Of a stretch of 40,000 nucleotides of DNA, positions 1 through 11,359 are shown piece after piece. Location of the stretch: assembly GCF_037975245.1 (NCBI RefSeq), contig NC_092571.1:12177417-12217416 (forward strand), written 5' to 3'. The translations under genes were made by a program, and so were the position numbers. The notes beneath the pieces are model-generated. The model saw nothing but the letters and a program-made list of their open reading frames with translations. It searched no databases and was not told the origin of the DNA. Each line of letters begins with the position of its first letter. Position 1 is the stretch's first letter. Source of the DNA: Apostichopus japonicus. Its lineage: Eukaryota; Echinodermata; Holothuroidea; Aspidochirotida; Stichopodidae.

Positions 1-1205
1 TGGAAATATAATATTTTAACCATTTAATAATCATTTCATAAGTCATATATGATTAACTTTTAAACGAGAAAAAAAAGAAGAAGACGAATACATTAGCACG
101 TTCTTTTGTTTTATAATTACCCCATGAACGTATTCCCAAAGTTAATTACTTCAATGGAAATCATCTTTTATATTAATGCAGCGCCGATTTTTCATCAGCT
201 TCCTATCTTACCTAAATAAGCCTTTAATTAGATCGAGTTGGTTTGTCTTAAACTCGGGAATATTTTTCAGGACTGTTTATGACGTCATCAATTTGATGAA
301 ACTGATTTTGCAACTAATGATTATTCATACCTAAAGCCTCTATATAATAATTTTTTTATTATACAATTTCATGACATTTGACGATGTTAGATAGATGACG
401 GCAACGCAACACTGTACGGTGTTGTATATTTCTTATCTTTTGTTATTATATATTTCGAATATTTTAATATTTGTTAATCAATGAGCTTCTTGTTGCATTT
501 GACGTGTTTACTACGTCACGATATTTCTATAATGCTAGCGGTAATTATATATAACATGATCATTGGTTTCCCCACATCAACTCCACCGCACCCCTTATGA
601 GGATTCCCTTTTGAAACGTCCTGTGTACAGACAGTAGTTATTGCGCATTTTCCCTCGATGCGGGTAATACGTCACGAACGTTCCACCAATCGATTTGCTT
701 CCTTCCTCTTTCTTAACTCCCAGTCCCCTCTTGCACAATCCAAGAGTGACACGTTATCATAGTCGATCAGAACGAAGTCTGTCCAGTTTTCACCCAAAGG
801 ACCAGATGTTTAAGTGTCATATACCAACGTTTTATGATAAAAATGTTGAAGAATTCAAGATCCCAGAGCAAATTATATAAACACATCATCACAACATTAC
901 CGTTTCTTATTTGTGTTTGCTTTCGATCTTGAAACAAACATTGCGAGACACGCAGTGTCCCCAAATGTATAGTAGTATAACCGTGTTAAATGGTCTAAAA
1001 AAACTGACTGACACAGTTAAAACTATTTATCAGTTGGAAATTTGGTGACAACATAAAGACGCATACAACTCAAAATGCAGCCTTTCACAGACATAACGAC
1101 GTTTTGAAGAAAATTGTAAAATTACAAGAAAGAGTTGACACGGAACCGGTTTTTGTTTTGAAGGACCCGGATGCTGATATACTGATTATATACTTCATCG
1201 TCAAA
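1..1205. other. 3' flank of the prohormone gene; no other gene seen
   Basis: This stretch follows the stop codon on the minus strand and should contain the 3' UTR. The clearest minus-strand AATAAA lies at 360-355, about 845 bases past the stop, so the 3' UTR may be long. A perfect palindromic CRE, TGACGTCA, occurs at 280-287. The short open frames around 695-964 show no recognisable protein. Confidence 0.4.
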
Positions 1206-1589
1206 TTATCGCCCGACACCGGAGAATAATCCTTGACCGAGGAGACCGCCACCGCTCATGTCGACTGGTGAATGGTACGATTTCTTGGCCAACTCGCTGC
1301 GCAACTCGTTCCTCATATTGCGTTTCAATGCTGTGCGCGCGTAGTCCCGAGCAGCCACCTCGTTGGAGAGAGTTCTTTTGTAATTTCCGGTAAAGCCATT
1401 GGAGAGACTGTCAACTGGACGGTACCATAGAGAACTTGCTCCAGTTTTCCTAGGACCTTTTGCACCTCTTTCATTCAAATAGGTTTTGAGAGCCATCTCG
1501 ACGATGGTGTAGAGTTCGTCTTCTGAAATGGTTAAGTTGTCCTCCATGTTAGCTTCATCATTCTCGGCCGGGGAGTTCTCCTCAGCTTC
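1206..1589 (-). CDS. Exon 2 (terminal coding exon) of putative neuropeptide/peptide-hormone precursor
   Basis: The exon opens after an acceptor reading ATTTATAG (preceded by a T-rich stretch) and runs in phase 0 for 127 codons to TAA at 1208-1206. With exon 1 the precursor is 166 residues and has no cysteine. Residues 40-64 are an acidic spacer (11 of 25 are Asp/Glu). Residues 65-87 form a probable helix ending in basic residues (R86-K87). Residues 88-142 are basic with dibasic sites K110-R111, K128-R129 and K141-K142. The last segment, residues 143-166, starts S-Y-H-S-P-V-D, is glycine-rich and ends G-V-G-R-stop. Cutting at KK and amidating at the Gly would give a C-terminal valine amide. 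Signal peptide, acidic spacer, dibasic sites and a C-terminal amidation signal together are the hallmarks of a peptide prohormone. I cannot assign a family: resemblances to pedal peptide/orcokinin and to secretin-type hormones are both weak. A non-peptide secreted protein remains possible. Confidence 0.6.
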   Translation of the reverse strand, partial: EAEENSPAENDEANMEDNLTISEDELYTIVEMALKTYLNERGAKGPRKTGASSLWYRPVDSLSNGFTGNYKRTLSNEVAARDYARTALKRNMRNELRSELAKKSYHSPVDMSGGGLLGQGLFSGVGR

Positions 1590-4500
1590 CTATAAATGAT
1601 GAAAATAGTATAGTAATTAAACATTAAGTCTTTGTACGTCGAGTTACTGTAAGTGAAACTGAAACCAGAATGGGTAAAAAAGAACAATGTTTGCCTCCCT
1701 CCTCCCCCACTCACCACTACTGCACCCCAGAAAGCAAACGAACTGACAAAATTCTGACTGACAATTAAACCTGCTTCTCCGATATCTTAGTAAATTTCCG
1801 AGCGAAGAGTTTCATCACACCGTATTTTGTCCGATAGCTTAAAAAAAAGTTGCACTGCGCATTCCTATATTTTCAGCTCATATACAATTATTGCTTATGT
1901 TTTATAATTTTTCCTTCGTTCGTATTACATCAGTTAGAGATTATCAAAGTCGACATGTCTCCCTTACCGTCGCTTCCAACTCCCACCCTTACCATCCTTC
2001 CATGAATTCCCTAACAAAAAGTGTTTCCAAATATGCAATTCCATAAAAACCCTTTTTAGTATGTATTTAAAAAGTGCGCTCTATTCATTGAAAATTTGAA
2101 CATAGTATGTAAAGACACAAATTTTAACATGGTTATGTTGCCAAGATATTAACCGTTTAGCAAACATTCAGCGGCCCAGCAATTTTATTTATTGTCACAG
2201 GAACGTTAATGTTATCGATTTTTAATTAAAATGTTGCAAGCCTTGGGGTCTTATTGTCCCTGATGCAGTCTAATTGGTGAGCTTATTAGATTTCCGTTTT
2301 CGATCAAGGACGGAAGATGTGACATTTATGATATAGATGTACTACAACAAATGCGCATTTATGAAATGGTCATAATAATAATGATAAATAAATGATGAAT
2401 GGCTCTTGCGACAAAAATCATAACCAACTGCAGTTATGGAAACTAAGAAGATGGTTGCTGTTCGGAAACGCAATAAATTAAAACACACCAAGCTAAATGG
2501 ACAAGATCTCCATACAGTTGTTCTGCATATTGATAAGAAGTTTTGACACACAAATTACAATATTGATTGTTCTTGTAATCCACCGAGTAAGAACATGAAG
2601 TTTCATGACACCATTATGACACAGAATATCCCATTTTACCATCTGGAAAGAGTTGCAATTCTTTGAAGGTGAGAAAACATTGTGAAGCGAGAAAGTATTG
2701 TTGAATTAATGTTACATCAACAACGTTTAAGTATGTATACATTTATGGATAATTGCAGTCGGAAGGTGTATACCTCACACCTCCTACACATGAATGGCAA
2801 TGCAATTGACAACTAAGTTCGACGGAAGCATATATTTCTACGTCCCCGTAGGTATTTATTCACAGCATATAGTAATTACAAAGTCTGATCCCGTCATGCG
2901 GTAGGAGCAAGAAAGGGACATCGGTGGTTGTTTTATCACCAGCAAACAGTCAGTCTATCAAACCACGCAACGTACAAAATAAATTTGTGTCGCAAACTGA
3001 TTAAGCGCGTGAACTTACTACGTGCAGTCTGCAGTATATACATCATCTGCCTCTTATAGTCCTACCGAAATTGTAAAACTTCTTGTAAATTCACTCCTCT
3101 GCCTTTTGGCTAAGATCGTGTTCGTTATCTCTAGTTTTAGTTTTCAGTTCAGGTACACATTGCACAATGGATCGATATAACTGACCCCCTAACCAAGATC
3201 ACGCGTAGAGATGAAAGTAAATATTATACCTGAAGTTATTTTGATAAAAATATAAATAAAAAAGTTGGACAGATGCACGATAACGTTCAACCCTAGGCTT
3301 CCGGGAGGCTGCGACTAGTTGACACTCCCCTCCCCATCCTCCCCCATCCACCCTGCGCCAAAATTCGAATAGTTGAACAAAAGGTGCCACCAAATTTGCC
3401 ACAAATGTGTCCACTTTGGATCATTCACAGTTCTCTTTTTTTTCTCATATCGGGCAAAAACCTCTAGCGACCTATGAAAATTGGTCAACGAATCGAACAA
3501 GGAGATGTACTAAAAAGATCAGATTATGAAAAAAGATTAAGTGTAAAAAGAGATGCTAATCCGTTACTTCCGCGATGGCATTTTCATTGAAATTGAAAAG
3601 GATGCAAACGACATTTAACATAGCTCTTTTTCCCTCTCAGGGATTCTCCTCGAATAGCTAAATCAAGTCATGATTGTGACGTGTGATTTACAAAAAAAGA
3701 CCAAAAAAAAAAACAGACTCGAATATATTATCTTGTCGTCTTGATTGGATGGGCGGAGCTGTTTTATTGATTTGACACTAAAACATTCATTTCTGTTGAA
3801 ATTATAACATAGAGATTAGCTTGGACATATTAATTACCTTTCCATATCTACAATCCAACAACAAGCCTTTTGTTTTCAGGGTATAAACTGAAACCCCCTA
3901 TTTTTTAAATATTATATATTAGCGTTTCATGTCGATCTGATACAATTCTCGGAACGCAGAGCTACCTCAAAAAAAAATTCGAACATTTTAAAAAGCTTAC
4001 TCGTAGAAAATCCTTCTATAAAACCATGTATCCTGAGGCGAAAAAGCAGTCAAACTTGTCTTAATGTAATGAGATGGCAGACAGACTTTTTTTGTCGTTG
4101 CTGGTAGAGGGGGGAAAAATCGCTTAAGGGATTGTTTGACAAAATGTAAAGAAACGGGTAAATTGGTTAGACTATTGTTTAAAAGGGTCACTGACCAATG
4201 AACACTGATGAAAAGCATTAAAGCGAAGAGAATACTATCCTTAGTTACGACGAAAGAATACTATATAATGACGCAACCAGCGAGCCTTTCTAAAAGCTTC
4301 AGAACTGGAGGAGACGTAATTACCGGATGGGCTCTTAACTATATAGCGGACGGAGAGGTCGTTAGAGTATAACCAACTCCAAAAGTTTAAGGAGGAAATA
4401 ATCCTCACATTTTCTTTTTGAAGTTACACAATTAGGAGAAGGAGAATTGAAATCAGACTTTTCAAAACTCAATTATTGGAAGTTCCTTGATCAAAGGTGT

Positions 4501-5690
4501 TACGAATACAACGTCAGAAAAGGGTATTCAAATCCAGGAACTATATGTGCCTTTTTCTAACTTTGATTTGGGATAAAAACAAGAAGCTTCTTAAAAGCAC
4601 CAAATTTAGTATCTTTTATGAGATATCAAAGATGAAATATCACGCCATGTAGTACTCTCATACAAACCCACAAAAATGGCCATAAAATTATGATGTTACC
4701 TTTGTTTATCTGCTCAGTTTCATAGGTTGGCACAAGCTGATCTACAGTGTAACATTTGTTAATGAGTTCGAAATGTTGTTTATCTTCTACTGACACATAT
4801 TCGGCAACCCCGTCATTCTTCTGAACTCATATATACCCGTTTGTACCTATGTGATATTAGTAGAACGACTTTTACGAGAGTCCGATGCAAGAGAAATAGT
4901 TAAAATCCAATATTGACATCATTACAAGGGAGTGGTGGCTGTAATTTCACCATAAAAATCATTCGATGAACCACCGGTGGCACATGCTGAACTTTTGCAA
5001 TAAAAATGGCAGTGATACATAATACCTTTGATATAGTTATGCTTAACAAGGCAGTTTTCCTATCAATAATCCAATTGGTTTAAATTGTAATTTTACGAAA
5101 ATTTTGGAAATATAATAGATTATAACTTATATTTGGTAAACTGGAAAAGAAGCATTCACTACCGCCATGTGGTTTCCGTAATCATAACTTTATAATTATA
5201 CTAAAAGCTGACGTCTATCTAAAATTATTGTTATTTTCAATTTTTCCATACAAATTCTATACCGCGATATTAACGACACTGTCAAGCAGAGTCGTGCCAT
5301 ACTCCCACGTATCATACTCGTATCATTTTATTGCTTTATTTTTTCCATCTCGTCGTGGTAAGTTGAAACCAGTTAAATTGAAGAAGTATCATTTCAACTT
5401 GAAAACGATTAATTTTCAATGGAACATATAAAAATGGATTTGTGTCAAGGATTTGATGGTCTTCTTCCGAAAGTTGCTATAGTCGAACCTTTGAATCTTA
5501 TTCACGACGATTCTCGATGGTATTATGTCATGCACTGAAAACTCCGACCAGACAGTACTTGAAGTATAGCAACGAACGACAAAAAAACTGACAAATGGCG
5601 ACAAAGATTGCAGATTAGAGTGACAGCTGGCGGTGATGGTTATCTCTGTATAAGGTAGCGTGAAGACGAATTTGAAACCAAACAGGATCT
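1590..5690. other. Intronic sequence with no recognised element
   Basis: This is AT-rich single-copy-looking DNA with short homopolymers and poly-pyrimidine patches. The open frames here are short, overlap in opposing frames and have no recognisable motif. I see no RNA gene, long tandem repeat or terminal inverted repeat. Confidence 0.4.
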
Positions 5691-5699
5691 GATCTATAT

Positions 5700-5905
5700 A
5701 TTATGGCATGTGTTATCGGATTGCTCAATGGCGAGACCAAGTTATATATCCCTAGATCGATAATGAGCGTTTTACACCAAATACAGCAATAACACATTGT
5801 ACACGAAACGGCTGCACCAAGTCCATAAGCAGAAGCATCCGCCAAAAGATCAGGAAAGCAACACTTGAAATTACATTTTCTTTTTGTACCAAATAGAGGC
5901 CTCAT
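5700..5905 (-). pseudogene. Possible decayed Ty3/Gypsy-like RT-RNase H fragment
   Basis: The minus strand encodes a stretch reading L-L-A-D-A-S-A-Y-G-L-G-A-A-V-S (about 5834-5790). This matches the start of the RNase H domain in Ty3/Gypsy polyproteins, whose usual form is D-A-S-x-x-G-[LI/V]-G-A-V-L-S and whose Asp is catalytic. Flanking residues do not continue the family pattern: the expected P-I-A-Y-x-S-R segment is absent and no RT YxDD motif is seen upstream. If real, it is a short, frameshifted relic lying inside the prohormone intron. A chance match over nine or so residues cannot be excluded. Confidence 0.25.
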
Positions 5906-6327
5906 CTTGCCTCCGCAGATGATTCCTATACCATTGCTATTGTACCTAGGTATACCATTGACGTAAACTGGGCTAAACCCACCTGGGTAGAAGAATTAAC
6001 CAAACCACTATGATAACCTAAATTTTCTTAAACCTTTTTCAAAATTTATAGTGGAATATATTGCTAACTTCAAACTGTATACGATACCAGTGTAGTAGCG
6101 ATGAATATAACAATGTCATCTGAAGCCTAACCAGAGTATACACAGTTCAAAAACATGAGCATCACCTAGCACTGTGACAACGAAACCCAAATAGAATATG
6201 GTGGTGGTAAAGGAAACGTTAACCATAACCGAACTGTGAAAATATTAACTATCGTACCTTTGTTCGTACAACAACAGGACGAGCTCAAATATGTCATACA
6301 AAGGGTCCCTTTTAAACTGCAAGGCCA

Positions 6328-6354
6328 AATATATATATAGATATATATATATAA
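6328..6354. repeat. Short AT dinucleotide microsatellite
   Basis: The sequence is an AT dinucleotide tract with one G interruption, visible directly. No function is implied. Confidence 0.8.
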
Positions 6355-6942
6355 AAAAATAGATGAATCAACAAAATTAACCTTCATTTAGTTAAGTCTA
6401 GGAGCTTCTTTTTTTTTGTTAAAACAAAGAAGATATGCATCCAGAGAAGATGGATGAAGTATTCTGAACTCGAACTTCAAGAAGATAATAACATCAAAGA
6501 GGCCATTGCATTTGCTTGACCAATTTGTGATGAATTCGTGGCAGTTTTGAAAGGCAGCACTGGAGTTTATGCCGCACGATTGTCATCCACTTGACAATTT
6601 TGAAGTATTGGAAAAGCAGGCTTTTCCACCGTTTTTTCAACACTTTAGGAAGCACAACCGATGTAATACGAGAAGGTAGAAAGCGGATAAACTTGGCTCG
6701 GGTAGGCTAGGCGGGGAGTTAATAAGTTTTTGCGTTTTTTTCTTTGATAATTCGTTCAGTTTCTTTAAAAACACAAATTCTCGAGAGGGGGACACGTACA
6801 TTATGCTAAATATATAGTGGTACGTAATTCTTTGCAAGTAATATTTGTTGCTACTAAGACCTCAATAAATCAGGGGGCGATTCCAAGATCTTGAAATATG
6901 GACGAGAGATGTGACCCTGAGGTTGTTGGAAGACGACCCAAA

Positions 6943-7437
6943 GGTATTTTAGATGTGGAATTGTGCATCCTGATGCATTTTAGGCCACAGGCAAGGTTTT
7001 GATATGTGTTGGTATACAACATATTGTGTGTGTGGGGGGGGGGGTAGGTAGGGGCAGGTATTCCCCAATATTCCCAGGTTCAGCGCATATTTAATCGGCA
7101 AACAAGCCGTATTGATCTGTCATTTGTAACAGACTACATCTTTATACCCTTCATGGTAAAAATGTATAACTGCATCAGAAATACAGGTATTTTAGACGTG
7201 GAATTGTGCATCCTGATGCATTTTAGGCCATAACTAGATTTACATGCAATGTTGTGATGTGTGCGGGAGGAATGAACGAGGGGGGGGGGGGTGGGGGCAA
7301 GTATACACCCCCATATTGCCTGGTTCAGCGCACATTTAGTCGGCTTTAACAAGCATTATTGATCTGTCATTTGTAACAGACTGCAACTGTATATTCTTCA
7401 TAGCAAAAATGTATCTTAATAACTGCATGAGAAATAA
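6943..7437. repeat. Diverged direct tandem duplication, ~243-bp unit, two copies
   Basis: Copy 1 starts at 6943 and copy 2 at 7186. Both begin GGTATTTTAGAYGTGGAATT, share GCATCCTGATGCATTTTAGG, carry a run of 11-12 G in the middle (7034-7044 and 7280-7291), then share GGTTCAGCGCAYATTTARTC and TATTGATCTGTCATTTGTAA. They end in a variant of AACTGCATSAGAAATA. Scattered substitutions and small indels show the duplication is not recent. No coding sense is seen. Confidence 0.85.
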
Positions 7438-7479
7438 CTACGCGCTCTAGTTGTATTGTTTTCTTGTGCTGGTAGTGAG

Positions 7480-7858
7480 AACAAGCTCCTAATAATTGGA
7501 AGTACTTTTTATCTTCGTATGTTCCCTTTTTCACGAAACAAGCTTTTCAACTTGTTGTTGCACTTTTCAAGTACTGAATAAGTCAAGTAAAGATAATCAT
7601 ATATCTAAAACATAAGTTAACTGTTCGAGGTAACTACATTTTATTGTTCTCATTCAGTTTTGCTCCATATATTCTTTTTTTTTTTACTGAAACAGGTATA
7701 GTAGAGCCTGGTCTTTCTGGCAAGAAAAACAGAATATCTTTCAAGGCTTTCAACTCTTCCTTGCACTTTTCAAGTAATAATACATCATCAAGTTATGAAC
7801 GTATCCAAAACATTAGTTAACTGTACGATGTCGACACACATTCTATTATTCTCATTAT
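7480..7858. repeat. Second diverged tandem duplication, ~203-bp offset
   Basis: TTGCACTTTTCAAGTA occurs at 7558 and again at 7761. Upstream (CTTTTCAACTTG versus CTTTCAACTCTTCC) and downstream (AAAACATWAGTTAACTGTWCGA, then ATT-TATTGTTCTCATT) the two copies stay alignable with many differences. It adjoins the 243-bp duplication, so the 6.9-7.9 kb interval is built of two old tandem duplications. Confidence 0.7.
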
Positions 7859-8080
7859 AAGGCATTAGGACTTCCTCTTGCTACTTTCCAAAGTCGATCC
7901 GAAACCTATGATTGTTTTGTTCATCCTCACGTGCAAGGACAATTACGGCAAATTATGTAAACGAAACTCATGAAGAAAATTTAATGAAGAGTCGCGTGTA
8001 GCGTGTAGCGAATTAGTTTAATTCTAAACATAAAGAAATAACCGTATGAATGAGTGCAACACATGTGACCTCGTAATACA

Positions 8081-8102
8081 TATATATATATATATATATA
8101 TG
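8081..8102. repeat. AT dinucleotide microsatellite
   Basis: The sequence is an uninterrupted TA run. The two antisense open frames crossing it are low-complexity coincidences. Confidence 0.85.
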
Positions 8103-10400
8103 TTTGGAAACAATGTAAACAATAAACAAAAATGCAATGTTTTGTTAAATATCAGTTTATCCCCAGAAAGGAAACCCTGGGAATGTAAGCAAGAACTAAG
8201 GAGGGCATACATAAAGGGACAATTTATGAAAATTTTGAACGAGAAACGTGTAACTTTGCAAATTTGACAGCATCTTTCCAGCAAAAGTTATACAGGCTGG
8301 ATAAGAGTAGTTCAAGGTGAGTTTTGTGTTAATTTTGCGATTTCTTTTAAAGTTTTATGGTTCCGCTGTTCCGCCGTCGTTACGCTTGTCCTGAGCTGTC
8401 GATAAAAATAAATATAAAAAAAGAGACGTGATGGCCTCTGCTTCATTAACTATATACCAGCTGGATAAGGCTTGACAAGGCAATGGGTTGACTGTCTTGC
8501 ATAGACAAAAAGTCGTGGAAAATGCGTAAGTGAGATGAAGACTCTAATACAGTATCACGTACGGTATAATTGCGCTTCACGCGTGAACAGAACAATATTG
8601 ATGAGAATTTTGGTGAAGTCTTAAAAAAAGGCCGCGACTGAGCAGTAACAAATTAGGATATGTATTTGACACGACACCTCGTTCGGTAACTATAATTCAG
8701 TTATCTCTCTTTATTTATCTCTTGCTTGGTGCAAGCGTTATTCTATATTTCGTTGAATTACCTTCATTTATGAGCAGCGTTTCTGCGTATGATTTTGTTT
8801 TTAAAGCTTTTACCATTGGGTTTTTAATGATGATGTGCAACCTTAATCGAATCACCACTATACTCAGATAAAATTAACCAGACAGCCAAAAATAATGATA
8901 ATCAAAACCAAACAAAATGGACCTATTTTGGTCTTTGAAATGTTGATGTTTCGAGAACTCTGATTGGAAGGTGTCATCCGTATACTCTCATCCATGCAGT
9001 GACTTGATATTATCATTTCCGAGTACAACAACGAGTACAGTATAGGGTTCAATGATCATAAGTGGGTTACTGTGTCAGTCCCCCACCCCCACCCAGCCCA
9101 CCCCTCCCAAATATATCCTATGAAAGGAAATTTGGGATGACGATCAAGGCAGCAATTATCTTTAATATCAAGGTTAATCTTGGTCAATGTGTTAGTTAAA
9201 GTTGTTCGACCCGAGGTGACTCTTGCAGGGGGGGGGGGGTTAAAATCATATACCAGCGAAGTCAAACTTGGGAACGAAAACTGAATCATGTGCCTATACG
9301 GTATAGCTACATGTGTATAAACATTTGATATCAGTTGGGTTTGCGCCGACTAAAAACGCAGTTCACAAGATACGGAAGGAAAGAAGGAATATTTACGGGA
9401 AACTAAAATTATTTTGGATATTTTCAACTGACAACAAAAAGAGAAGCAGAATAGAAAATAATAAAATAAGGAACATTCCAACAATTGATTCGTCCTCCTC
9501 ACCTCTGAAACCTCTAAAAATTTGAAAATCACTAAACGTTCAAACCGACTATTCCCTTACGAAATGTAACCTTAAAGCGATTTTCTAAACGAGAAACATA
9601 TACAACAACACAAACATACATACAAACAAGCAAACACAAAATACAAAGATATCTCTATACGTAATACCGGGCATCTCGTTTATCATAAAGTGGTGATGGT
9701 ATTCGTTTATCTGTGTCATTCCGATCTTAAAAACATAATTCCTTCATAAAAAGACCTAACCAATCCTAAAATCGTTTCCTACCCCCCCCCCCCCACATCA
9801 ACCCTACACTCCTCCCCACCCTCTCTTCCCACTGCACAGATCCACCCATCACTTCTCCAAGTCTAATTTTTCTACTTTCCTCCATTTCAATAACCACCGT
9901 TTAGCCAACTATCTATTTGCACTGTCCTACTGTAGGTCATGGATTCACGAATAAGTGTGTTAATTTCTGGTCAAGTCTCCTCGTTTTACCCATAATGGCT
10001 AAACCTAAATTCGTATAATTATTATCTAGGTTTCTTCATAATCTTATAACCAAAAAAAAGAAAATAGCCTCCAAAGGCTACGATATTCTCATTTTACAAT
10101 GGAGTGGATTCTTGAAAGACAAAGGAGTTTTTCGCCGTCGATTCAAATCTGGAACCTCCTAAATCTTAATTTGAAAACCACTTATATAGATGGATACTTT
10201 ATCACAGATGGAGAGTTGTAATTCTAGATCTCTGGATTGATTAAGATTCGGCGTGACAATAGGAGTGAGCGGGTAGTGAACCTCAACAACAGATGTAACG
10301 ATACACATTTATTCAGTCTATTTTTTTCATTTTTTTTTCATTTATTCAGTAGGTAATGCAGGCACAAAATTAATTATGATATGTTGTAGATTGTACAGAA
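8103..10400. other. Intronic sequence with isolated G/C homopolymers only
   Basis: This contains a run of 12 G at 9228-9239 and of 13 C at 9782-9794, with pyrimidine-rich DNA beside the latter. No gene, RNA gene or transposon end was recognised. Confidence 0.4.
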
Positions 10401-10418
10401 TAAAAGACTGCTATATGT

Positions 10419-11358
10419 CCAGGTTGTATTCCTATAACATTTTTTTGTTTTTCTAGAAATGACCCTTCGACCAGCTGTGGTCCATCAATTAAAGTCACTG
10501 GACTATAAAGTCTAACACAGAAACCATTGGGTCAGTTTTCTCAGTCCAGGTTGTACTTCTATAACACGTTTTTTCAATTTATTTTACTTTTTATAGAAGC
10601 TGAGGTCGATCACTTAAAGTGACTGGACTATAAAGTCTAACACAGAGACCATTAGATCTGTTTTCTCAGGTCAGGTTGTAATTCTATAACACGTTTTTTG
10701 TGTGTAATATATAGAAATGACCCTTAAAGCGGCTGAGGTCGATCAATTAAAGTGACTGGACTATAAAGTCTAACACATAACATTGGGTCAGTTTCTCAGG
10801 CCAGGTTGCCCTTCTATAACACGTTTTTCATTCGATTTTTATTTCATGGAAATGACCCTTAAACCAGCTGAGGTCGATCACTTAAAGTGACTGGACTATA
10901 AAGTCTAACACAGAGACCATTTGGATCTGTTTTCTCAATTCAGGTTGTAATTCTATAACACGTTTTTTTTTTTAAATATATATATAAATGACCCTTAAAC
11001 CAGCTGAGGTCGATCAATTAAAGTGACTGGAATAAAAAGCCTAACACAGTTTCTCAGATTCAACACAAAACTCGATAGGAAAAGACTTTTGAGTTTCCAA
11101 ATGACATTCTTAACAATATACTATAAATTTGTCAGTTTCAAATGGTTTATACATGGCATATAATGTTGCTCTGTTACTAATATGAAGTTAAAAGAGCATG
11201 GTTTGGTTGAGTTATTAGAATTGATAATACAATGGATTAACATCAACATTCAGGTCTGCACTAAGAAGCCAACGCCATAGTCAATTTAGCCTTAAAGGAG
11301 CATTCCAGAAATTTGACATAAAGTTTTAAAGGTGCATATCTTGCAAACCAAAAACCCG
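10419..11358. repeat. Modular dispersed repeat, copy 1: five-unit tandem array (~125-139 bp) plus 3' tail
   Basis: Units start at 10419, 10546, 10671, 10801 and 10940. Each runs from CAGGTTGTA-TTCTATAACA through a T-rich stretch and ATGACCCTTAAACCAGCTGA to a core, AAAGTGACTGGACTATAAAG, and ends near GGTCAGTTTTCTCAG. The last unit passes into a single-copy tail. Tail landmarks are CAACACAAAACTCGATAGG, TTGCTCTGTTACTAATATGA (~11165), ATGGATTAACATCAACATTC (~11232) and TTAAAGGAGCATTCCAGAAA (~11293). The same core and tail landmarks recur in order at 29.85-30.8 kb and in part at 32.3-32.7 and 37.16 kb, so this is a dispersed element, not just a local satellite. No terminal inverted repeat, target duplication or coding region was found. 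The arrangement (tandem central repeats, unique tail) resembles non-autonomous elements such as the bivalve 'pearl' and Helentron-like families; that class is inference. Confidence 0.75.
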
Positions 11359-11359
11359 C

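Noticed and set aside
1532-1717. 61-codon minus-strand frame overlapping exon 2
   Set aside because: It runs through the exon 2 acceptor in another frame and has no support of its own.
10419-11058. CRISPR array
   Set aside because: Units are contiguous ~125-139 bp tandem repeats with no unique spacers, in a eukaryotic context; the same holds for 29876-30600.
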